Below, in pieces: positions 1 to 17,163 of a stretch of 64,000 nucleotides of DNA; position 1 is the first letter of the stretch; the number at the start of each line of letters is the position of its first letter. The position numbers and the translations under genes were made by a program. The notes under the pieces were generated by a model. That model made no database searches and was not told the DNA's origin. It saw nothing but the letters and a program-made list of their open reading frames with translations. The stretch comes from Persicaria tinctoria (lineage: Eukaryota > Streptophyta > Magnoliopsida > Caryophyllales > Polygonaceae), in NCBI GenBank assembly GCA_037127255.1, contig JBANSL010000012.1:32913115-32977114 (forward strand), read 5' to 3'.

Positions 1-1915
1 CTTCTCCTCCTCTCCCCTCTCCTACCCCTCCGGTGTCTCAGTCTAAGTCAGAGTCTTCATTCCCTCACTTTCTTCTTCCCCAGAGCTCTCCCGGTGCTCC
101 TGCCTCTCCCCCTCCACCACCACCACCACCTTCTACCACCAGACCGCACACCCACGGCGTCTCCGGTGTCTTCCGACCCCGTCAGATCGTATCCATGACC
201 ACCACACATCGCCCCGCCACACCTTCCCCTACATCCTCCCTCTTACCCATCCCGCATGGCCTGATGCTGCGGCCACAACCAATCAATTCCCCCAAACCGT
301 CTCCCCACCCTCGTCACTGGCGGAGGCCGCGGCCAATCAACATGCCCCCCAGCATTACCTTCTGCCCTTCCCGACCCCCAATCCCCCCTGCCTCCAGCAC
401 GGCCTCCCTTTCCCCCATTCTCACCTCCCACAAAACAACCCTCCTCGACCCGAATTGACAGACGGCTATGCTTGACGAGTACATGGCCCTTAACAAAGAA
501 TGGTACTTGCGTTATTGTCCCTCGCCCTCCTGAGGCGAACGTCATCCGCTGTATGTGGCTCTTCCATCACAAGTTCCGCTCTGATGGGAAGTTGGAGCGC
601 TACAAAGCCCGTCTTGTGGTCAACGGTCGCTCTCAGCAGACATGTATTGATTGTGATCAGACGTTCAGCCCCGTGGTCAAGCCTGCCACTGTCCGAGTGG
701 TATTGAGTTTAGCTCTGTCACGCAATTGGGCCATCCATCAGTTAGATGTCAAGAACGCTTTTCTGCATGGCCATCTGAATGAGACAGTCTACATGTTTCA
801 GCCGCCGAGGTTTGCTGATGCTGATCGTCCCAAGCACGTTTGTCTCCTGAAGCTCTCTTTGTATGGTCTGAAACAGGCTCCGTAGGCTTGGTTCCAGCGC
901 TTTGATTCTCATTTACTACGCTTGGGTTTCGTTGGCAGCAAATCAGATACATCTCTTTTCATCTATCGCAGAGGCTCAGACATGGCCTTCCTGTTACTAT
1001 ATGTCGACGACATCATTCTCACCGCCTCTTCTGATGCTCTTCAGATGTCTATTATTTCGCAGTTGAGTGTGGAGTTCGTCGTGTGTGATCTGGGTCAGTT
1101 GTCTTACTTCTTGGGAGTTGTTGTTCAGCGTCATGCGTCTGGCCTGTTTCTCTCAGAGTAAGTATGCTGCTAAGATTGTTGCTCTGTCCAAGATGGGTAA
1201 CTGTAATTCTGTCGCCACCGCTGTCGATACATCCAACAAGCTCAGTGCTCACTCAGGTCCTTTGGTTGATGATCTAACATTGTACAGGAGCATCGCCGGT
1301 ACACTTCGGTATCTTACCTTCACCAGGCCTGATATCGGTTACGCCGTTCAGCAGATCTGCTTGTTCATTCGGTACATCAGCGGCACCCTCGAGCTAGGCA
1401 CCACGATCACTCCTTCCTCTAACCTTGACCTTGTTTCTTACACTAATGTGGATTGGGGTTGTTGTCCTGACAAACATCGCTCCACGTCTGGTTACTGTGT
1501 CTTCCTCAATGACACCCTTGTGTCGTGGTCAACAAAGCGTCAATCTGTCGTGTCTCGCTCTAGCGCTGAGGCAGAGTACAGAGGTGTTGCCAACGTTGTC
1601 TCCGAGTGCTCTTGGCTCCGCAATCTCCTTCTTGAGCTCCGTTGCCCTCTTCAGAAGGCCACTCTAGTCTACACTGACAACATCTCCACCATCTATCTGG
1701 CTAGCAACCCAGTCCAGCATCAACGCACGAAGCACATTGAGCTCGATCTCCACTTCGTCCGGGATAAGGTTGCCATTGTACATGTCCGCGTTCTACATGT
1801 CCCGTCCTCCTATCATTACGCTGATATATTCACCAAGGATTTACCTCGAATGTTGTTCATTGATTTTCGGTCCAGTCTCACTGTACGGGCCCCTTCAGTT
1901 TCGAATGAGGGGGTT
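1..1915 (+). pseudogene. Copia retrotransposon pol remnant (RT and RNase H)
   Basis: Three frame segments together read as the 3' half of a Ty1/Copia polyprotein. From about 472 the frame gives reverse transcriptase: KARLVVNG, the block [11 protein letters not shown] and LYGLKQAP, then after a stop the catalytic motif YVDDIILT (about 990-1014) and QLSYFLGVVV. RNase H follows in another frame (STKRQSVVSRSSAEAEYRGV, then YTDNIS and HIELDLHFVRDKV). Breaks: an in-frame TAG at 883-885 inside the YGLKQAP-WFQRF junction, and a one-base frame change near 1150 (frame 1 ends at 1161, frame 2 resumes with SQSKYAA). The proline/serine-rich stretch before 470 resembles the spacer between integrase and RT but is out of frame. 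Nothing upstream is in the window. A dead copy; family assignment is firm. Confidence 0.93.
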
Positions 1916-1980
1916 TGATAGATTACATAAGTCTTATATTGTATAGTGGGTCTAAATGCCCAATACCTTTGTAACCTATG
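1904..1980 (+). mobile_element. Copia polypurine tract and truncated 3' LTR
   Basis: A purine run (GAATGAGGGGG) directly follows the pol remnant and is followed at 1916 by TGATAGATTAC, as expected for a polypurine tract and the TG start of a 3' LTR. Only about 65 bp of LTR remain before the sequence runs into the TA microsatellite, so the LTR is cut by the next element. No second LTR copy is in the window, so its length cannot be given. Confidence 0.6.

Positions 1981-5774
<3,794 letters not shown>

Positions 5775-5838
<64 letters not shown>
5775..5838. repeat. (TA)n microsatellite
   Basis: About 60 bp of TA repeat immediately after the right TIR of element 2, matching the AT run on its left. 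Confidence 0.97.
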
Positions 5839-5841
<3 letters not shown>

Positions 5842-6467
5842 TATCAATAACAATAAATGAAAACCCTCAAGGAGGACTTTACATCAATTCTAATATTCTA
5901 CAATACACACATAGTTATTGATGAGATGTATGCCAAAGTTCATCCATTGACATCAATAGATACCAAACTTCCCTTCATTTACCACAGTCCTCCAATTGTG
6001 ATCCACAAGGTGATGTTAGAAGAGTGCTGAGAATATTGGATAATTAACAAAAACGGCATATAGGAATATGCAAATGGAATGTGCTGCTATAATATTCATG
6101 ATATGAAATAGGCTAAAATTTGTTTATTTTCTGAAGCATATTATACATTCCCAATTAGAACGAGAAACTCGATAGCTTCTATATGACCTCAAAAATGCAG
6201 CATGGGTAGTAGTTGTCCGTTTGGCATGATGTTAACACTTATGGATCTATTTCTTCAAATGAGTACGTATTTGATTACTCCTTATGTTCTGCTAAATTAA
6301 TTTCATCCAATATGTGTATATATAATATATGTAATCTAATATGTGTATATATAACTAGATTGTTTTCCTTATAAAATTGTACACATTACTTTTTTATATG
6401 CGTGTAAATATTCATATGTGCACATAGTACTAACTGGGTTATTTTTCTCGTAAATTGCTATACATAA
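5839..6467. other. AT-rich intergenic sequence
   Basis: No coding frame, RNA gene or repeat boundary that I recognise. Confidence 0.5.
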
Positions 6468-6469
6468 TA

Positions 6470-6695
6470 CTCATTCCATTAATTAAAACTTGATGTTTTA
6501 CTATTTATGCATGTTGTTTAGGTGTTAAAATATATATAGTAAAAATATTAACTTTTTTAACATTTTTTTTAGCAATTTCATGCTTATGAATTTATAAAAA
6601 CAAATGTAAAAAAAAGTTGATATTTTATATAGTTTATATTATTCTAAAACATCGTGCATGAATAGTAAATAACATGTTTTAATTAATAGATGGAG
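6470..6695. mobile_element. Stowaway-like MITE
   Basis: A 226 bp foldback. The left end CTCATTCCATTAATTAAAAC and the minus-strand right end CTCCATCTATTAATTAAAAC are inverted repeats, continuing inward through TTTACTATT and TGCATG. A TA dinucleotide abuts each end (6468-6469 and 6696-6697), the target duplication typical of Tc1/mariner-derived Stowaway MITEs. A partial relative (ATGTTTTAATTAATAG) lies at about 6925-6950. Confidence 0.75.
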
Positions 6696-6697
6696 TA

Positions 6698-7735
6698 GTA
6701 AAAATAATAATTGTATCATTATAAGAAATTGTAAGTATAATATTTTAAATTTTCATTAAGGTAATAAGAATGATGTATTTCAATTAAAAAAAAATGCAAA
6801 GAAGGGTAGTCTTTTAAAAAATGTATTAATCAAAATGAAAAAGAAATCCAAAACTATAAACTTCAAAAATCCTAATCATTACAATTAAAAAAAGATAGTT
6901 TATATCATTCTAAAAAAAACATGCACATGTTTTAATTAATAGATAGAGAAGTAAAAATAATATCATTATAAGAAACTGTAAGTATAGTATTTTGAAATTT
7001 TCATTAAGGTAATAAGAATGATATCTTTCGATTTAAAAAAATGTAAAGAAGGGTAGTATTTTTAAAATTTATTTAAAAACATAAAATATGGTTGATTTGA
7101 GAAAACTTTACAGTTACGGTTTGGGTATTTTAAGAAAAACAGATAAAATTGGGTGAAATTGATGTAATATGAAAATTTATAATTAATAAAACTAAAAGTT
7201 ACAATTTTGATAGTTAAATTAAAAACATAAAGTATTATTGATTTAATAAAACTTTAAAGTGGTAATTTGTGTATTTTAATTAAAAAAAAACATAAAGTTG
7301 GGTGAGATTGATTAAATATGAAATTTTATAATTTTGAAAAGACATAAAAGGAGATTGAAATAAAAAAAATTAATATTTTTAAATTCAAACTTTGGAGGAT
7401 AAAAAAGGCATTTTACAAATGAAGATGGAAATTACCTAAAAGGGTATAATACATCTAAGACAATAATACAATTTGCAATGACAGAATAGGTATTTTCATC
7501 CGAAAAAACAATAAACTAATTATTAGTGGGAAGTACTATTCATTTAGAAGTTCATATTATTATAAGGTTTAAGATATATGTCATCACCACAATGTCCACA
7601 TGAATCATTACGTTTTACCATTCATTTAAATCACTCCTTATATTCTACTAAATTAATTTCTTCGAATTTAGGTAATCTTGTGTCGTTTACATCTATCTAT
7701 CTTGACAGTTATTAATACTGTAACCAAAATAAAAA
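6698..7735. other. AT-rich intergenic sequence
   Basis: Very AT-rich with diffuse internal similarity (for example TTTTCATTAAGGTAATAAGAATGAT at about 6750 and 7000) and a partial Stowaway-like relative near 6900-6950. No gene seen. Confidence 0.4.
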
Positions 7736-9175
7736 CAGGTCATAGACACTGTAACCAAAATAAAAACAGGGTCATAGACACTGTAATAAAAATAAAAATA
7801 GGGTTATAGACACTGTAATGAAAATAAAAATAGGTTCATAGACAATGTAATCAAAATAAAAATAGGATCATAGACACTGTAATCAATATAAAAACATGGT
7901 CATAGACACTGTAACCAAAGAAAAACCCTAAAACAAGGGAAGTACAAACCATAAAGGGGCTAATGAGAAGCCAAAATACTTGTGGCGACAATTCTCCTCT
8001 AATAAATGAATGGGTAAAGAGGGTCATAGATGTTGTAATCAAAATAAAAATAGGGTCATAGACACTGTTACCATTATAAAAACAGGGTCATAGACACTGT
8101 CACCACTATAAAAAAAAAGAGTCATAGACATTGTAACCAAATGAAAACCCTTCCAATATATGAATGAGTAAGAGGGTCATACATAATGTAACCAAAATAA
8201 AAACAAGGTCATAGACATTGTCACCATTGTGAAAAAAAGGTCATAGACACTGTAATCAAAGGAAAACCTTAGGAAAAGGGAAGCACAAACCCTATAGGGA
8301 CTAATGAGAAGTCGATATTCATGTGGTGACAGTTCTCCTCTAATATATGAATGGGGAGGATGGACATAGACGTTGTAGCCATTGTTAAAATAGGGTCATA
8401 GACCCTGAATCACTATAAAGAAAAGGGGACAAAAACATTGTAGCCACTATTAAAATAAGGTCATAGACACTTGTAACCAAAAGAAAAACCCTATGATTAG
8501 GGAAGCACAAACCCTAAAGGGTCTAATGAGAAGCCAAAAGAACATGTGATGTACAGACTGTACAGTATATTTTAGGGTTTAGGGCTAAGTCTTTAGGGTT
8601 TAGGGCCAATGCCCTAAACCCTAAAATGTAAACTACAGTACGTTGTTAAGAGATGATTGCTGTCACCAAATGGAAAACCCTAGGACAAGGTAAGCACAAA
8701 CCCTAAAGGGGCTAATGAAAAGCCAAAAGACACTAGGTGAACAGTTGTCCTTCAATTAATGAATGGGTAAGACAGTCATAGACATTGTCACCACTATGAA
8801 AATAGGATAATAGACACTGTCACCACTATAAAAAAGATCATGGACACTGTCACTACTATGAAAAACCCTATAGACGTTGTAACCAAAATAAAAACAGGGT
8901 CATAGACACTGTCACTACTATGAAAAAAGGGTCAAAGACACTGTAATAAAAGGAAAACCCTACGACAAGGGAGGCACAAACTCTATAGGGGCTAATGAGA
9001 AGCCAAAATACATGTGGGGACAGCTAGTTCTCCTCTAATATATATTCGGGTAGGAGGGTCATAGACGATGTAACCAAAATAAAAACAGGGTCATAGACAT
9101 TGTTATCACTATAAAAATAGGGTCATAGACACTATCATCACAATAAAAACAAGGTCATAAACACTGTAATCACAC
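7736..9175. repeat. Tandem array on GGTCATAGACACTGTAA, with higher-order repeats
   Basis: The short unit (about 31-33 bp) contains GGTCATAGACACTGT followed by AACCAAAATAAAAA and recurs across the interval with point changes. A longer segment (GGAAAACCCTA, GGGAAGCACAAACCCTA, GGGGCTAATGAGAAGCC, TTCTCCTCTAATATATGAATG) recurs about six times, near 7920, 8260, 8480, 8660 and 8950, so the array has a higher-order period of a few hundred bases. Origin unknown; no coding frame runs through it. Confidence 0.85.
8571..8626. repeat. Interstitial telomere-like words
   Basis: Four plant telomere words TTTAGGG sit in one direction and then two CCCTAAA words in the other, giving a small foldback inside the tandem array. 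Too short to be a true interstitial telomere; it may be an expansion of the AAACCCTA segment of the surrounding repeat. Confidence 0.6.
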
Positions 9176-9177
9176 GG

Positions 9178-9420
9178 GCTATCACTACTCTTATCATTGT
9201 CACCACCGTTATCACTTCCACCACTCTTATTAGTGGGCACTGTCACCGCCCTTATCAGTGGTGACAGCTTCGTTTCAAGAGTTTTTTTTACGGGGTCACT
9301 GTCACCATTCTTATCAATGGTGACACGATTTTTTTTATGACAACTTCGTTTCAAGAGTTTTTTTTTACGGGGTCACTATCACCACCCTTATCAGTGATGT
9401 CACATGTGTGGTGACATGAA
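9178..9420. repeat. Short foldbacks around CTTATCA
   Basis: Several small inverted repeats have GTCACC/GGTGAC arms and a similar loop: GTGTCACCATT-type arms around CTTATC near 9300-9330, GTCACCGCC and GTGGTGAC near 9240-9268, and a weaker one near 9377-9400. TTTCAAGAGTTTTTTT recurs twice between them. Confidence 0.6.
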
Positions 9421-10700
<1,280 letters not shown>

Positions 10701-13700
10701 GGGTCTGTTTGGCAGGAGCGTTTTGGAGGGGTTAGCTAAAGCGTTTTGCATTTCCCTAGGAAAACGCTGTCCTTAGTTATGTTTGGCAGGTAACAGCGTT
10801 TCTTAAAACGCTTTGCGTTCATCTCCCTCAACCGCTTGGAAAGCTTTTGATCGGCCGCTCCCATCTGCAAGCTTTCGATGAAATTTGTAGAGCGTTCAAC
10901 ATGGAAAAAGACGGAATTATCCCTCTCTTTTCTTCAATTTCCGTCTTCACAGAAGAAGCTTTGGTCGACCGTATTCATTTCCGTCTTCGCAGAAGCTTTT
11001 GCAATCGATTCATGAAGCTCCTTCCATGAGAGTCTCACGTCGTCGAACTTCGATCTCGCGGTAAGGTTGTAATCGATTCGATTTCTCAGCTTGCTTTTGA
11101 AAATCACTTATGTCGATTTCCTTTTGTTGACAGAGGGTCTTCAGCAGGTTCCATTTCGCTTTCTCCATCAAGAACTTCCACTTTCACGTTCTTCAGGTAA
11201 TTTCGCTTTCTCCACCAAGCTTTTTCGCTCTCACGTTCTTCAAGTAATAGAGGTTGTTGGTCTCGATGCAATTTCGATTTGCATTAACTCTAAATTTTTA
11301 TTTACATAAAACCCTAACTTTTGATTTTCATGATCTGAAACTGATTTGAATTACTTAGTTAAGATTGAGTGTTGCTAAATAAACAAATTAGAATCAAATT
11401 GGGTTGTTGTAGCGAACTTTGATTTTCTAGAGGGGTGAACAGAAGGGTAAATTACATGTGTAATTCTCAATATTTTTCCATTATTTGGGGTTTTCTAGAG
11501 GGATGTTCAAAATCAAAGTATTGCTGAAAAACTTCCATTATTTGAAGTTTTTTAGAGGGATGAATCAAATTGGGTTTTTAGAGGGATGAACAGAAGGGTA
11601 AATTACACATGTAATTCTCAATATTTTTCCATGATTTGGGGTTTTCTTATGTGGCATGTGATGATTTATCCTCTTCTTTTTGAAACAGAAAAAAATTTAA
11701 GCTGTCATTAGTTTACTCATATTGAGCTGTCATTAGTTTACTTCTCAGCCTCGTCTAATCTCTTAAATGTGACTTGCTGTCATACTTATGCTGCTGCTTA
11801 GCGATCTTTGCAATCCTTCTCACACAAACATGAGATAGCTTAGCATGTTGATCTCTTAAATGGAACAAACTAACTAAACAGAGCACTAAAAACTGGTTGC
11901 ACAGAGATATTCATTCTATCATCCAGATTTATAGTCTCTCAAAATTTCCTGCCAAGCTACCAATTAAAACAATACATACAAACTGCTAGTTAGGAATACA
12001 TATATAAACTTGAATCTAGCAATATATAAGAGCTGCATCATGAACTAAAGTCCCTATATAATTATTTGAAAAAAAAAATTGATATAAAATTGTTTAAACT
12101 TTTCTATGTAAGGTCAATCGATCATCAACTAAAATAGAGGTTGATTAATCTCAGCAGTAAATTCCACACATACAAGCTTTGAATTAGACAACACATTTAT
12201 CATCATGATATAAGAGATGATATTTTTCCATGCAATTTATATACATCAGTTTTTTAATTAATTTCATTTTTTGGAGGGGAGGATAAACTTTCATCATATT
12301 TACACGCACAGTGCATAAACACAAGTGTTAATCAGAATGCTTTTTATTGCTTATAAGTTGTAAGGAATGGAAGTGCATTGTTGCTTTTCATTGTTTTTGT
12401 CTTTTGGTCAATTGTGACTTGTTATCAAATGTGACTTGCTGTCATACTTGTGCTGCTGCTATTTTTCCACTGTCATACTTGTTCTGCTGTTGCTCTTCAA
12501 ATTTTATCTATGCATCTCAATTTGTTAATTGGTATACCCAGATCTAGCCTCCCCCTTTCTTAGTTTCTTTGTTGCTTCTTTTCTGTTGATACTCTTCTCT
12601 CTCTACTCTGGAATTACCCATTTTGGTTCAATTTAGACCAGCCACTGCACTTTATCTTGCAATTTTGCTGCATCTTGGATTCTTGGGTTTAATTATATTC
12701 ATTTGAGTTGTTTCAAAACAATCCCCCTGATATCTGGTAATGAGCGGGTTTGTTTATTTCCAGTGTAAATTGGTTTTTTGTGCATAAGAGAAGGTAAGAA
12801 CCAAGTATTGTAGTTTTATTGTCATATCAATACTGGAAATGTATTGTGAACTCTGTTTAATGCATAGGACTTCTTTTTTATTGGAAAGATATTATTGGCA
12901 AAGTCTTTATTTCATTTATATAAATTTTATATTGCATTTACCACACAGGGTCATGGTGGAATTTCCTTATACTAGATGTCTTAATATTCCCCCAAAATTT
13001 GGTAGGATCAATTTGGATTTCACTTATTTTGAGTCTGGATTGATGTTGATGGGTTTTATTTAAGGGTGAATTTAGGTTAATTAGGCAAAGAGTTCGGTGA
13101 ATTACATGGTTGTACTTATTTGTTGTCTACTCGTTGATTAATTTTAAGCTTCATAGGGTTGGATGCATTTTGAGCAGTGTAGAGTGTTATTCAATTTGGT
13201 CATATGTAGATTTGTTTTTTTTAGTTATATGGAGATATGTCTTCTGTTTTGTTAAACTAGGTTCACAGAAGCCATATTTAACATAAATGATGCTAGAAAG
13301 GTGCAACTGAATTGACTATTTCACTTAGTTCTTTCAGTAGATTCATCATATGTTTTGTCTGCTCATTGATTAGTTTTATCTTCTTTATTTGGCACCAGGT
13401 TAGAGTAGGTGGACTGATTCATTGTTAGCTTACCATGTGACGAGGAACTATGATTGGTTGGAATCGCTCTGCAAATAACCATTGTTAGCTATTGTGTATC
13501 CATTTTTTTTTAACCCTGGATTAGCATAGGGGCCAGATAAACGGACAGAGCAGCTTCTACAATCATCTATGGAATTTGGTTTCATAGCTCGGCCTTGTTG
13601 CTGGGCTATAAAGTCATGTATTTTTTTTCTTTTTTAAAAGAACTTTATAGCCCGGGTCAAGTATGACTGTGTTGGAAAGTCATGCATCAAATAAAATGGG

Positions 13701-13914
13701 ATCATTGTTTTCTTTCATTAATTGATACCCATTTTGGTAATTTTACCATTTCATCTCCAAAAAGCTTGGATAATCACAAGTCATGCCAAACAAGATGTCC
13801 AATTTTAAGCTACATTATAATCTTAAGCTATATTAAAATTTCCATCTAGATTATAATCTTAAGCTAGATTATAATCTCAAGCTAGATTAAAAATTATGCG
13901 TGCCAAACATGCCC
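10701..13914. mobile_element. PIF/Harbinger-like TIR element, non-autonomous
   Basis: The left terminus GGGTCTGTTTGGCA (10701-10714) and the minus-strand right terminus GGGCATGTTTGGCA (13914 inward) differ at two positions. Both ends are flanked by TAA (10698-10700 and 13915-13917). A GGG...TGTTTGG terminus with a TAA/TTA 3-bp duplication is the hallmark of PIF/Harbinger and Tourist elements. The 3.2 kb body holds no transposase-like frame. Its left part (10830-11300) repeats CGTCTTC and GAAGCTTT words, and AAGGGTAAATTACA recurs at 11443 and 11596. Subterminal repeats include a second TGTTTGGCAGG at about 10780, and AAGCTAGATTATAATCT near the right end. Confidence 0.7.
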
Positions 13915-13917
13915 TAA

Positions 13918-14483
13918 GAGGTAAACCTTCTTATTTACAAGTGTCTTCATATCTTCAAGAGGATTTTAAATGCGAATCTGTTAATTTGAAATATAGCTAT
14001 ATAACTATTACACCTAGAAGATTTGTAAATAGTTAATTTGACGCTTAACAGGCAGCAGTACAAAAAATGCACAATATTAAAAAAAACACACAAATAAGTA
14101 AATAACGGAAGAGAGTGTCAATGGGGTAGAGAGTGGCCCAGTTGGTCACATGCTATGCATGCTGTGGCTGTACACTTTTTTTTTTTTTTGTGGGGTGTGG
14201 TACGTACACTATGAATATACTCTATTTAATTAATGTGTGCCCACACCCACATTCATGGATAGGATAATATGAACATGTGTTAAAAAAAATTAGGCTAGAT
14301 TTATATGGTTTGTAGATTAATTTTATATAAATGTGTTAGATAAAATGTGTTATAAAACTTAGAAATAAGATGATAATTTTTTTATTTTTTAAATTAATTA
14401 ATTGTTTGCATATGTAAATTATATATTTTCTAATTTCCTATCATAATTTAAATTTAAAAAAATAATAACAGTGAACTAATTTA
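13918..14483. other. AT-rich intergenic sequence
   Basis: Nothing supported here apart from homopolymer runs. Confidence 0.4.
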
Positions 14484-14485
14484 TA

Positions 14486-14962
14486 CTCCTTCCGTTAATT
14501 AAAACTTGACGTTTTACTATTCATGCACGCTTTTTGAGATGTTTAAAACTATATAAAATATTAACTTTTTAAATATATTTTTTAAATAATTTCATACTTG
14601 TTACTATTAGGTACTGTATGAATTTATAAAAATAAATTTTTAAAAAAGTTAATATTTCATATACTCCCTCCGTATTAAAATATTTGTTGTTTTAGTTTGG
14701 GCACGTTTTTTAAGAACGATAAAAACTATATAAAATATCAATGATTTTATTAATTTACAAAAATAATTTCATACTTAATATAATTATCTATAAAATTATG
14801 AAAAAAAATTAAAAAAATTAAATATTTTATAGATTTTTTCGCTTCTTAAAAAGCGTGTCAAAAATTAAAAAGACAAATATTTTAATATGGAGATAGTAGT
14901 TTTTATGATTATAAAAAAATCTGCATAAATAATAAATGACAAGTTTTAATTAATAGAGGGAG
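14486..14962. mobile_element. Stowaway-like MITE (outer)
   Basis: The left end CTCCTTCCGTTAATTAAAAC and the minus-strand right end CTCCCTCTATTAATTAAAAC are inverted repeats, with TA before the left end. It is a relative of the copy at 6470-6695 (shared TTTACTATT and CATGCA inside the TIR). It is interrupted by a second MITE. Confidence 0.7.
14664..14896. mobile_element. Stowaway-like MITE nested in another
   Basis: CTCCCTCCGTATTAAAATA on the left and, on the minus strand, CTATCTCCATATTAAAATA on the right; TA on each side (14662-14663 and 14897-14898). 233 bp, inserted into the outer MITE. Confidence 0.78.
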
Positions 14963-15349
14963 AATGTTTAAGTGGGCATTCAAACACAAGTTGCAGGGAC
15001 TGTACCCTAACTAACATTAGAAACGAGGGTAATATGAAATCTGTATCTCGTGTACATATAAAAATCATATGTAAACATGTGCTTAACTGATTTTATCTAT
15101 GCATCCCGGTACTAATGATGTACTACATATGACCAGTGACCACCAATCATTATCTACAACCGATAGTATTTTATTCTATATCTATATATATTTAGGGTGA
15201 TTATTAGGATGTTCTAATTTTTTGTCTTTATTAGGAAAATGACTCTTAAGTGCTTTGAATTAGCAAAATGTCAATCGCCTCCTGTGCCCTTGTGCCCTCC
15301 CTCCGTGCCCCCCTCCCGTTTCATCAGTTTTTTTTCACTTTTTTTTTCT

Positions 15350-15800
15350 TTCGCGTTGTTGAAACTCCAGTTTCAGCACATTCGGTTTCAGCAACCCTTG
15401 TCTCAGTTTTTTTTTCCGGCGTTGCTGAAACGGAATTGCTGAAACTCCTATTTCAGCAACCCCTGTTTCAGTTTTTTTTTACCATGTTGCTGAAACAGGG
15501 GTTTCAGCGCATTCGGTTTCAGCCACCCTTGTTTTAACCTTTTTTTTTCACTTTGCTGAAATGGAGTTGTTGAAACCAGATTTGCTTTTTTTTTTTATAA
15601 TCACCACCTCGACACTAAAGTTGCTGAAACTGAAGTGCTGAAACCGGAGTTCAGCACTTCGACGTGTTGTAATTGCTGAATTTTTTTTTGCGTCACCGCT
15701 TCGATGTCGGAGTTGCTGAAACCGGAGTTCATTTTTTTCCTTTTTTTTCGCGTCACCACTTCCGAAGTTACTGAAACCGGATTTTTTTTCAAAGAATGCT
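15350..15800. repeat. Foldback tract of GCTGAAAC / GTTTCAGC words
   Basis: GCTGAAAC and its complement GTTTCAGC alternate about twenty times in both orientations, separated by T-runs. Several adjacent pairs form hairpins (for example GAAACTCCAGTTTC and GCTGAAACAGGGGTTTCAGC). Some GCTGAAAC words also occur beyond the tract, at about 16493-16550. Confidence 0.8.
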
Positions 15801-16334
15801 GAAATGCTTAAAAAATTCAAAAAAAATGATGAAATGATGAAATGTGGATTCATCTCGGAGGTAATCCTCCTTCGAGATTCTCTACGGAAATATAAGAGAT
15901 TCTCTACGGTAAGTTTCAAGGTCAAGGATGCCATTAAATAAAGATTCTAGTAAGTAGTAAGAAGGTAGCACATTTAAACACACAAGTAAATCAATATTTC
16001 AATTGGAAACTGTTTGACATAAGAACAACCAAGAAGTTAACATATTGAAAGCCAGGTATATACTTGTTAGCTTAGGGGAAAGGTTAAGTTGACAATTATC
16101 ATTAAGCGTGTAGTGGCTATCAAACAAGAGCTAAAATATAGTAAACGAGACGGAGGACGACCCAAATTGCAATTCTACAACTACAACAATCATAACCAAT
16201 TTCAATAGTAAATCCAAGATGTTCATTCGGATCTTCTTGATAAAAAGAACTTTAATGTAAGGAAAACAACTACAAAACAGAACCAGAAAAGTAGTAACAG
16301 CAAGAAGAAGAAATCTGAAATAAACGTCGGTTAC

Positions 16335-16487
16335 CAGGAGCAAATTCAGATCGAAAGAAACGTCAACCCTGTTCTGAAGCAGAGCAACGGAGGAAGTGAA
16401 GACACCATGGAGAGCAGTGAGAGCAGATTCAACGAAATTAGAGCAAGCAACGCAGGTCATCCCGGAGACTCGGACTTGAATCCTCCT
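16335..16487 (-). pseudogene. Captured fragment of RAN1/HMA7-type Cu-ATPase (heavy-metal-binding domain)
   Basis: The minus strand reads an HMA domain start: IQVRVSGMTCVACSNFVESAL, followed by GVFTSSVALLQNRVDVSFD. GMTCxxC with ACSN, and SVALLQNRADV, are signatures of the N-terminal copper-binding domains of plant P1B-ATPases of the RAN1/HMA7 group, which load copper in the secretory pathway. Only about 51 residues match. The similarity stops where the DNA reads CTG|GTAACC, a good splice donor, so it is the end of an exon. The rest of the 248-residue open frame (16131-16877) matches nothing I know. The metal-binding Cys pair is intact, but there is no ATPase core, so it is a fragment. Confidence 0.8.
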
Positions 16488-17163
16488 AGAACTTGCTGAA
16501 ACGAAGATTATGCTGAACGGAGATCCAATCGCCTTCAGACTTGCTGAAACAGGGGAGGACGAACTTGCTAAAATAGAGATCCAAGGATATCTCCCTGGAG
16601 ATCCAGATCGAAAACGCGACGACTCGGATCTGTGGCGAAGACGGCGAGGTGCTCTTAGGATGAATAACTGAAACATTGAAGGCGAGGATGGTGCGGTGTT
16701 CTGAGCCACTAGAGGACGAGAAGATGGCGGAAAGAGGTGTTCAGAGACGTCGATTGAAATCTTTCTCTTCATCGGAGATGAGATCCGACGGGATGGGGCG
16801 GGAGGATCCTTCGATCTCGCGGCCTCCGCAAACCTCGCGGCCACCGATGTCTTCGGCGATCTGATCTCCGTTATCACCTCCGATGTCTACGGCAGGAGGA
16901 GGATGGGGAGGCGGTGGGGAGCATGGGAAGAAGGCGCGGGGGTGAGGGAGGGAGGGAGGCGGATCCATGGGTTCGGTTTGACGACGGTGAACAGAGGGAG
17001 GGGGGGGGCACGAAGAAAAGTGGTGGACTTTAAACTAATATGTAGAGGTCCGTGGACATTTGTTAAATTTGAGTCCAAAAAGTGGCTTGTTGGGCAAATT
17101 TTCTCTATATATTTCTTAAATTAGGATATTTAATGTTTATGTCTTATCTTCTCAATAATCACC

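Larger units (their letters stand above)
15196..17163. mobile_element. TIR element with a captured copper-ATPase exon fragment
   Basis: GGTGATTATTAGGA at 15196 and GGTGATTATTGAGA on the minus strand from 17163 form a short inverted terminus. The interior carries a foldback tract (15350-15800), a fragment of a RAN1/HMA7-type gene on the minus strand (16335-16487) and a GC-rich block (16560-17020). Capture of a host exon piece by a non-autonomous TIR element is the Pack-MULE pattern. No clear target duplication was found, so the superfamily stays open. A 23 bp near-identical word (TGACCAGTGA, CACCAATCATTA) lies outside each end, at 15129 and 17231. Confidence 0.5.
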
